Assembly (NCBI GenBank): GCA_016490735.1
Contig: JAEMWC010000196.1
Coordinates: forward strand, 462,501 to 526,500
Direction: 5' to 3'
Length of the DNA stretch: 64,000 nt
Source of the DNA: Pachyseris speciosa
Lineage: Eukaryota; Cnidaria; Anthozoa; Scleractinia; Pachyseridae
Each line of letters opens with the position of its first letter. The first letter of the stretch is position 1. Below the pieces are notes generated by a model that was not told where the DNA came from, searched no databases, and worked only from the letters and a program-made list of their open reading frames with translations. This document shows, in pieces, positions 56,935 to 64,000 of this stretch. Made by a program: the position numbers and the translations under genes.

Positions 56935-57250
56935 TTTGCATTTGCAATTCTACACCGTAGATACATTTGTGAACTAGCATTGCTATCTTGAATTCTATTC
57001 TATGGGTAACCGGAAGCCAGTGCAGTTTGATCAGGAATGGTGTTATATTATCATACCTGGATACAGTACATACCAGCCGAGCTGTCGCGTTCTGCAGGCG
57101 TTGCAGCTTACCAAGATGAACAGCGGGCGTACCGTATAATAAACCGTTACAGTAGTCTAATCGTGACATTATAATAGCCTGTACAATGGTCTTCCTATTG
57201 TCATATGATAAATACTTTCTTATACGCCGGATTATTATTATTATTCTACG
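56935..57250 (-). mobile_element. Non-LTR retrotransposon ORF fragment (CR1-like)
   Basis: The minus frame encodes KYLSYDNRKTIVQAIIMSRL, DYCNGLLYGTPAVHLGKLQ, RLQNATARLVC and HWLPVTHRIEFKIAMLVHK. This is the region after the reverse transcriptase in CR1/Rex-type elements. It differs from the element at 24201, so it is a separate family. A direct repeat of about 36 bases (AATTCTACACCGTAGATACA twice) lies at 56918-56972 at its 3' side. Confidence 0.75.
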
Positions 57251-59337
57251 CCCAAACGTCAAGTTAACACAAAGTAAGTCGTTTTAAGCAACTCTTATTT
57301 CCGGCTCGTGCGATCTTATACCATATTTAAAAAAAACATATTTTCTAAAACATTTTGATCATTAAGTAGATTGATAATGAAAGCTTTAGTAATCTGGACG
57401 TGCAGGCTGTACCGTCGAAACCCTAGAACGGCAACAATAAAAAATTTCAAAGAAAATAGTTTAATTCAGTGTAGGAATTACAACGAGACCTAGTCCGGTT
57501 GTAAAGTTTAATCCGAGAAGTTCGCATCAAACTTTGTGCGAATAAGTTCCTTGTAGAAACCTTCACTCATGCCAATATAGCAAACTTGGCGAATTTATAT
57601 TCTATCAAGCGGTTATTGTACTTATTCGATTTTCCTGAACATTGGCAAAGCCTTTACAAATTACTCGCCCTAATTATACCAATTGGAGCTTCGGTCTTTA
57701 AAGTTCTTCCTGGTGAGTGGATTCTTCCCGCTTTGAAGATTTTAGAGGATTTCAACGAAAGATACTGAACAGAATTAAAATTTATGACTAATACACACAG
57801 ACAAACCAACCAGTGTTTGGGCAGTTTGTACTCCAGTCTTTTTGCTGACCATTATGTCTTGGTGGCCTTGACAAAAGTGGTTAAAAGACAGAGAAAATTA
57901 GTTTTTGATGCATAACACTTGCGCGCCCCATTTTATCACTGTTAACCCTATGGAGTCACATCTCCTGATTGGCTGATTCACTGAATGAGGGGGCGGACTG
58001 ACTGAATGACCAAAAACCGTTTGAGCATATAACGGAATGAATATTTCTTGGACTGAATAATTTGATGAGTGATCGATGGAGGACCAGACTGACAAACTTA
58101 ACTCAGTAGGTGTCTGCTTATTTTAATTATCACGTCATTGACTATCAGTACTATATCCGGCGGTACAGCGCTCCTCTCATCAAGCACGAACTACTAATAA
58201 CAAAGCAAACGATCAAAACAAAACTACTCAGTGATATTATTCTGAACACTTGTGAAAGTTTGGAACAACTCAAAACTGAATCCTAAAGATACCCATGGAA
58301 AATTTACTGTGTTTCTATAACGTTCAGTAGCAACAATTAGACTACATGGTCACAAAGGTTGTTTCTTAGTACGTGAAGGCAGTCTGTCAGGTTAGAGGAC
58401 TTTAGCTCATCAATGGCCGACCTTTTAAAATATTAGGGATAGAGTTGATTTTTGCCTTGGCTCATCAGCTTACAATTTTTCACTTCTTTAAAAGCGTACC
58501 CGACTGACGTGGAATTTTAAAGATGGAAATGTGCAACCAAAGCTCATAAGCTAAGAGTGTTGGCTGGTTTGCAACTGAAAGTCGTGTAACCTATGACGCT
58601 TGACATAACGGTGTTCAATCGTAGCGGAGAGGAAAGCTGTCCGCTCTAATGCACCCGTTATTCGAATTCATTTTCCAGAGGTCATCAATAATTGCTTTCT
58701 CCGTACCATAACACGAACATACTCCCAGCATCTTACATGAAGGAAACGATGAAATGACGCTCGAAGAGCGAAATATGTATCGAACTACCGCGATTTAACA
58801 GTTTTGATATTGTTTATAGCTGTTTTAGTACGTCGAAAGTGTACAGAAGACGTGATGTCTTGTTTTTCTCGTTAACGCTAAAAAGGTTAGGAGAATAATT
58901 GGTTTGCTCGAGATGAAATATATACCCTGCGAGCAGCTGGTTTCTCCTACGCTTCCCGAGAGAGAAACAACTGCGAGCAACCGTTCGTTTCTTTGAGTGA
59001 GCCGGCGTTCAGCGCCAAGGACGAATAAATTAAATTTGAACCGGTGAAACGAGTTAGTAAATTTGTTTTGGCAGTTGCGCTTGCGTTCACCTACACTACT
59101 GCTATTCTGCGTTTGAGCGAGCCCGCTGTGTAGTGATCAAAATGGCGTAATAGAGATTAGTATAAATCTACTAGCGTTCTATCACGAATGCCGGTCTCTG
59201 ATTGGCTACGCTACTCGCTATCTATTCTGTGATAGATAGTGAGTAGCGGCTGTCAACAAAATGGCGCCCGCTTCTTCGCGTTTTTGAAGTGTCTGTGAGG
59301 CGAATTTTGATAATTTACTTGTTTAGTTTTGAACGAC
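57251..59337. other. Duplicated flanks, no supported gene
   Basis: The stretch 57270-57560 parallels 22870-23150, 57730-57930 parallels 23910-24130, and 57940-58700 parallels 49430-50000 and 51240-51480. After about 58740 the sequence no longer matches other modules. It includes a CTGCGAGCAGCTGGTTTC tract that reads like a transposon end and a hairpin GATAGATAGTGAGTAGCG near 59200. Confidence 0.5.
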
Positions 59338-59465
59338 TGGTAGATTTATACTAAAACAATTAGATTATTCGCTCTCGATTTCTATGCGTGATAGCTGATT
59401 CGGGCTGCGCCCTCATCAGCTATCACGCGATAGAAATCTCGAGCTCATAATCTAATTGTTAAATA
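59338..59465. mobile_element. Small foldback element related to the 24834 family
   Basis: TATACTAAAACAATTAGATT at the left pairs with AATCTAATTGTTAAATATA at the right. The inner arms CGATTTCTATGCGTGATAGC and GCTATCACGCGATAGAAATC form a hairpin around GGGCTGCGCCC. Its ends resemble the second arm pair of the 3592 and 24834 elements. Confidence 0.75.
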
Positions 59466-59578
59466 TAAAGAAATGCAAGTGTACTTCACAATTGAAACCC
59501 TTCTCACTTTGATTTTGTCTTTGCCAATGTCAGGTTTGTTTACGCTCGGACCGTGAGTCGCTGAAGCTGTGTTCCCAG

Positions 59579-60019
59579 CTAATAAATTTTCTTTCTCCTC
59601 CGTTTTCTCGAGAGGAAAGAAGCTAATGTTATCTGCCAGCATTTGGCAAGAGGTGCTAATGGCGAATAAAACAGTTCTGGTAGAGTTTTGACGCGCTTCG
59701 CTTCCACTGAAATGTGTGATGGCGCGAGTCTTCTTTGAGCGGCGATCTTGCGGGCTGTCTTTGCAAGTCCTTTAATGTTTAATGTCGCTCCATTCCTAGA
59801 GGCTGTATTGTATTTCCCTCGAAATTCTGCCTCTAGTGCTTCCAGCATGGTTCTTTTATTTTCAATGACGGCCAATGGCCTGAAGCACTTTTGCAAACCT
59901 GAGCTTTTGTCGTTTTCGCCCAATGGAAATTGTATTAATGTTTCCAGAACTGTGTTTAACGAGTTCAACAATCCCGCACGCGAGAGGGCGTAAAAGCTTT
60001 CATTAGGCTTAAAGTGCAT
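59579..60019 (-). CDS. Hypothetical protein, 146 residues
   Basis: The minus frame starts MHFKPNESFYALSRAGLLNS, then TVLETLIQFPLGENDKSSG, and ends SFLSRKRRRKKIY. Composition is protein-like: mixed, rich in Lys/Arg/Leu/Ala, with a basic tail. I recognise no domain. It lies in the one long stretch (58740-61435) that does not match the array modules, so it may be a gene fragment or element ORF brought in by insertion. No splice partners were found. Confidence 0.35.
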   Translation of the reverse strand: MHFKPNESFYALSRAGLLNSLNTVLETLIQFPLGENDKSSGLQKCFRPLAVIENKRTMLEALEAEFRGKYNTASRNGATLNIKGLAKTARKIAAQRRLAPSHISVEAKRVKTLPELFYSPLAPLAKCWQITLASFLSRKRRRKKIY

Positions 60020-61435
60020 ATGACATGCAACTTTTCCCCGGTTTTTCTTATTTTAGTGAGTATACCATAACTTGAGGACCAAGTATCCATCAAACAATTC
60101 ACGAGGATATGCCACTACTCACTGAAAAGCGAGAATAGAAGATTTGTCAGTGTCATGACGTATGCAAAAATTCTTCCCATAGCAGTATCCAGTTAGTAAA
60201 GCATTAGACTGATATTTTTTTCTTTTCAATAAAATCTTGAAAGCATACTTACGTGGGTAGCGTTTTGACCTTGCTGAAGAACTTTGGTATTGTGAAAACC
60301 AGGAATCAACCAGTGTTGCAAGTACTCAGACAAAATCCAAATTTTCTCCAACAGAGTCAAGCCTGAAACTGATTAATATGGACACTTTTGCAAATAGCTT
60401 GTATCACTCATTGATTGCATTTATGTAACATGCCAAAGTTCTTGTGAATTTCCCAACTTATTTATTGATTGACTTGTTCAATCACTTTGTACTGAGCTGA
60501 AATATGAAACTGTTTATGTTCTTACATGATGTAAGAGGCAAGCCTCGTTCATAGACTTACATACAATAACAATTGATGAGTACAATTAATGATGAGTACT
60601 TTGCTTATCACATGGTGATTTTTACATGAACAAAAAATATAAGCGTTCCACATTTTCAGTTTTGGGTGGGGGCTGATTTCTGATGTCTGCTTGGTATGTC
60701 ATAAATGAGGATGTACACGTACATGTAAAAGTAACAAGCAGACCAGTGTCAAGTACACTTATCTTTAGAACTCTTCACTGTGCTTGTACTAACTGTGAAA
60801 CATTTCTAGATGACCACCAACTAGACAATACTTTGAGGTAGTTCTAGACTGTGCTTTTGTCGGAGTTTTTGGCGAGAAATTTGCATTTGCATTAACATGT
60901 TTGGACACAACGGACCAGCGCGTGCTTTATTGACAAGATGTCTCAGTAATACAGTACAACAATACAAATGACGTTAAAGTAATATCAGAAAAATACAGAA
61001 ATAATATAATTTCTACATAAACGACCATTTAAATAATATGGAACACGAAAGAAAGTAGAATCAAAGGAATGATACACTACCCGGTACGAAAACCCGGAAT
61101 AAAAATCCCAATGGGACAAAAAAAAAACCGGGAACGTACTCCTCGATCGAAGGCAGTGTATCGAGCTCCGAGGATTAGAGCTTTAGACTAACTAAGGAAC
61201 TAATAATAAGTTTGGTCACCGACAAGACAACGGCTGTCCAAAAGGCGAGATAGCCAGGAAACGCTTCCACGTCGATAGTTATACAAATATTCATAGCGTA
61301 TAATCAAATGTAGTTACATAACCTCTATTGAAAGACTGACTAATTAAGAACAAAGGGTTGACACAAATTTGAAAAGAATGCTACGAACCGTAATGAAACA
61401 ACTTTTCAACTCACGATGTTACGTTGAAAAGCATT
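60020..61435. other. Non-duplicated insertion, no gene recognised
   Basis: This AT-rich sequence has no long frame and no counterpart in the window. A homopolymer run GGGACAAAAAAAAAACCGGG lies near 61114. At about 61436 the common flank resumes. The whole 58740-61435 stretch looks like a single foreign insert or an unduplicated remnant. Confidence 0.5.
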
Positions 61436-63833
61436 TATTCTTTAAATGGCTCAAAAACCTGAAGCGCGCACCATAATGTTTTCAACTGACGTTCTTCCTT
61501 CTTCCTATGTTTAAAAAGGTTTGTGTTCCATCGTCTGCACTAAGCGCAAACCAGTTATAATCACTGACAAAAATATCTGACAAAACAAAAACAATCATTC
61601 TACAAACATTCGTATTTCTATCCACTCCAGCCATCCCTATTGTATGTCCCGCCATGTTTCGGTTTCAGGCCCAGGCCACGATAAGTGAACAGTATTCAGT
61701 ATGTATTTTCAGTAAACAATATAAACAAATACTGTACAATAACACAATGGTCTTTGAGTCTAAAACAGGTCATATTACTTGTAAAGGAACTTGACAACTT
61801 TTGTCTTACGGATTACGGGAATATAAGTGTGAAGTATCGTTTCTAACTCATCACTGTATCTCTGTGCATTTTCAATTAACTCTCAGCTTAGACTGTCTTA
61901 AAGGGACCTCAAATGTAAGCTAATAGGATAGGAGCCTTGTTTTGTTTGTTTTGTTTGCTTTGAGCAAACGAATGAAAGTTAACACAAGTGACCTTCCTGT
62001 GCAACGTGTCCAACGCAATAAAATATGCTAAGTTAAACTGATTTTTGATGACTTCTGAAAATGCCTTAAGTAGCCTTTTTAACAGAATAGTTTTGTTTCA
62101 TATACTTACAAGTTCCAAAATATTATAACAAATGGTGGTTCTTTAAAGGAACGGATTCTTAAATAAAAGGAAAGTGATGCGACGCTACCCAGGAATGCTA
62201 ACGGAAATTTCAAACTACACAAAACATAACAATGGAATGACAGTCGAATGAAATATATGCAGATTTCTGAAACTGATCAGTCTGTAAAAGTGCAATGTTA
62301 TGGACAAAAAGGCCATTTCACGAGAGGAATTAGTAATATGTGTTTGAAAATGGCCTTAGATAACAACGAAATTAACCAACGAGAACATACACCAGCGTTA
62401 ACACCTCGCGAGGGAATACATCACCGTAAAAAAGCAGTCGGAACTGCGAGAACACTCATGAAAACCTTCGTGAATTAACAAGGAAAAAGCCACAAAACGT
62501 CGGTGGGAAACGATCGACAGAAAGGGAGGAGAGAGCAAACATTTTGGAATGGCAAATCCTTTATTGCAATCCGGGTATGTAAGATTTGCATTAACGAGAT
62601 AGTTATGTCTGTAAAACATAATTCTCAGACAACCAGTTCAGTTCATAAATCTGGGGCAGACGTAAGGTTGCCCTTTGATCGATCCTTACTTCAGAATACC
62701 ACAAGGTTGGTGGTTCGACGTCGGGTCGGTATATCTCGATTGTCGGAACAAGAAACTTCACTTCACCATTCCCCTGTTTGCCAAGTTGTACAGGCGGCAA
62801 AACGCTTGGGGTAAACCCGCGGTAAATTACATAGTAGTCGTGTCGAACACAGTAGTCGTGTCTGACAATTTTTTATCGATCAGCCCACAAAAATTACAGG
62901 ACATTGAAAAAATGGAAAGAATTTTTGGAGGAGACTAAATTCAATTAAGAGAACAGGAAAATAATACATATGAACTTCTGTATACACATTATCGCCGTTC
63001 CTCGAGGGAAAAACACCAGTGAAAGACCGCCGTCCTACGAACGGCGAGTAAATTCGCAAAAAACCTAGGAGAAGAAGAAAGAAGAGGAAAAGATCCTACG
63101 AAACAAACAATGAAGTTTGCACAAATTTCACCAAGGTAAATTATCTATTCTACTCAACGTATGTACATCGGCCGCCATTACATGTTTGTGTAAAACAGTT
63201 ACGTTGTTGTGTAGTGGTCAGCGTGTAATCGTTCAGATCAAAACTTCGTAGAATCGCTCGGTGGCTCAAGGTTGGTTTTTATACACCGTTGTTTGCTTTG
63301 ACAAAAACAATTATTACTAGAATCATGGTCATGATTTTATGTTCTATTTCGCTTTGTGTATAAATGTGTAATCAAATAAAAATAACATGCAGAGAGGAGC
63401 ACTTGTATTCATGCTTCATTCAAAAGAAACAAGCGGGTTGAACTCTGTCCTTATGAACCACTTCGATGAAACGAGACGCTTTTTTGTATGTTATGACTAG
63501 GATATCGAAAACCTGCCCGAAGAAGCTGGGGAAGTTAAAACCAAAACAAAAAATCTCATAAATAAAGTAGGCTTCAGAAAAGAATAATTCTGTTGTTTAC
63601 TTTCCCTTCCTAACGTGCCGCTGCCCTCCTCGGTTTCTAGTTTGTTTTCTTGTGGGACACTTTTTATCCGCTACAAATCATAGCACTGGATATTTCATTA
63701 CCCTCGTCATTTTAATTTCTAATGCTCAGATCTATCCTCCCTTGATCTCACAAATTTTAACCTAAAACTCCGCAATCTTCAAGGAATTATTTCAAGATAT
63801 TTGACTTGAGTAAAAAACTTCAATCTTCAATCA
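61436..63833. other. Upstream module of the next copy (copy I)
   Basis: The stretch is collinear with 17940-20749 without the 934-bp element. The AT insertion site is empty at about 61690. Similarity to the copy C module is the highest among all modules. No gene is supported. Confidence 0.65.
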
Positions 63834-64000
63834 GGGAGGGAATGAGGCGAGTGAAGGTAAACGTAAACTTGGGATAAATTGATTGGTCAGGGCTCTACGC
63901 AAGAAAATATACCAGCATTGTAAACACAATCTTCTTCGTTGCCTTGAACTTAACTATGTACAAGACGATGATTTACTCATAACACTCAGTCATCACAGAG
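63834..64000 (+). promoter_or_regulatory. Proximal promoter block of a ninth copy, cut by the window end
   Basis: GGGAGGGAATGAGGCGAGTG, TTGATTGGTCAGGGCTCTA and AAAATATACC are followed by ACTCAGTCATCACAGAG at the last base. In copy C that point lies 31 bases before the ATG, so the next start codon is predicted at about 64031. Confidence 0.75.

Noticed and set aside
56918..56972. 36-base direct repeat as a target duplication
   Set aside because: Both copies lie side by side at the retrotransposon's 3' edge with nothing between them, so it is a local tandem duplication.

Overview
This window is eukaryotic: genes have introns with GT/AG junctions, intergenic DNA is long, and transposon remnants are dense. 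The recurring protein has a signal peptide, a short Cys-containing helical stretch and a fibrinogen-related-like domain ([14 protein letters not shown] near the start, AMGYILVQ at the end). I recognise it from memory as the family annotated in stony corals as 'uncharacterized skeletal organic matrix protein 5-like' (USOMP5-like). A scleractinian coral, or at least an anthozoan, is therefore the likely source. The species cannot be told from this sequence. Layout: the window is a degenerating tandem array of one four-exon gene on the + strand. The exon pattern is a signal-peptide exon of about 230 nt, a 43-nt exon, a 127-nt exon and a final exon of about 520 nt. I call the copies A (3074-7113), B (11940-14226), C (20947-22344), D (31786-32617), E (37938-39312), F (45174-45887), G (48952-49179) and H (54975-56420). 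The promoter of a ninth copy ends the window, and its ATG is predicted about 30 bases beyond base 64000. Only A and H read through all four exons without a lesion. B has lost its last splice acceptor and carries a retrozyme in exon 4. C has a 4-nt deletion in exon 2. D lacks exon 1 and has a stop in exon 2. E has one extra T in exon 3. F has a 26-nt deletion and lost exon 4 next to a transposon end. G is a lone frameshifted exon 1. Three more fragments of the last exon lie at 15722, 17190 and 41053. The space between copies consists of repeated flanking modules of 2-3 kb that were duplicated with the genes. Six copies (B, C, E, F, G, H) and the incoming one share a proximal block of about 200 bp with an inverted CCAAT box and a TATA-like stretch. 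Copies A and D form a divergent subgroup with different upstream DNA. Mobile DNA: a 256-bp tandem repeat with three complete type I hammerhead ribozymes (a retrozyme) sits in exon 4 of copy B, flanked by a 13-bp target duplication. A 5'-truncated Penelope-like element with a GIY-YIG endonuclease, two kinds of non-LTR retrotransposon fragment, tRNA-derived SINEs, and many terminal-inverted-repeat or foldback elements (Harbinger-like, hAT-like, mariner-like) are also present. A 2.1-kb element with near-identical 653-bp inverted repeats encloses an unrecognised two-exon gene with a nuclear-localisation-like start. The most unusual features are the retrozyme array, that long-inverted-repeat element, and two related elements inserted at exactly the same site in two paralogous flanks.
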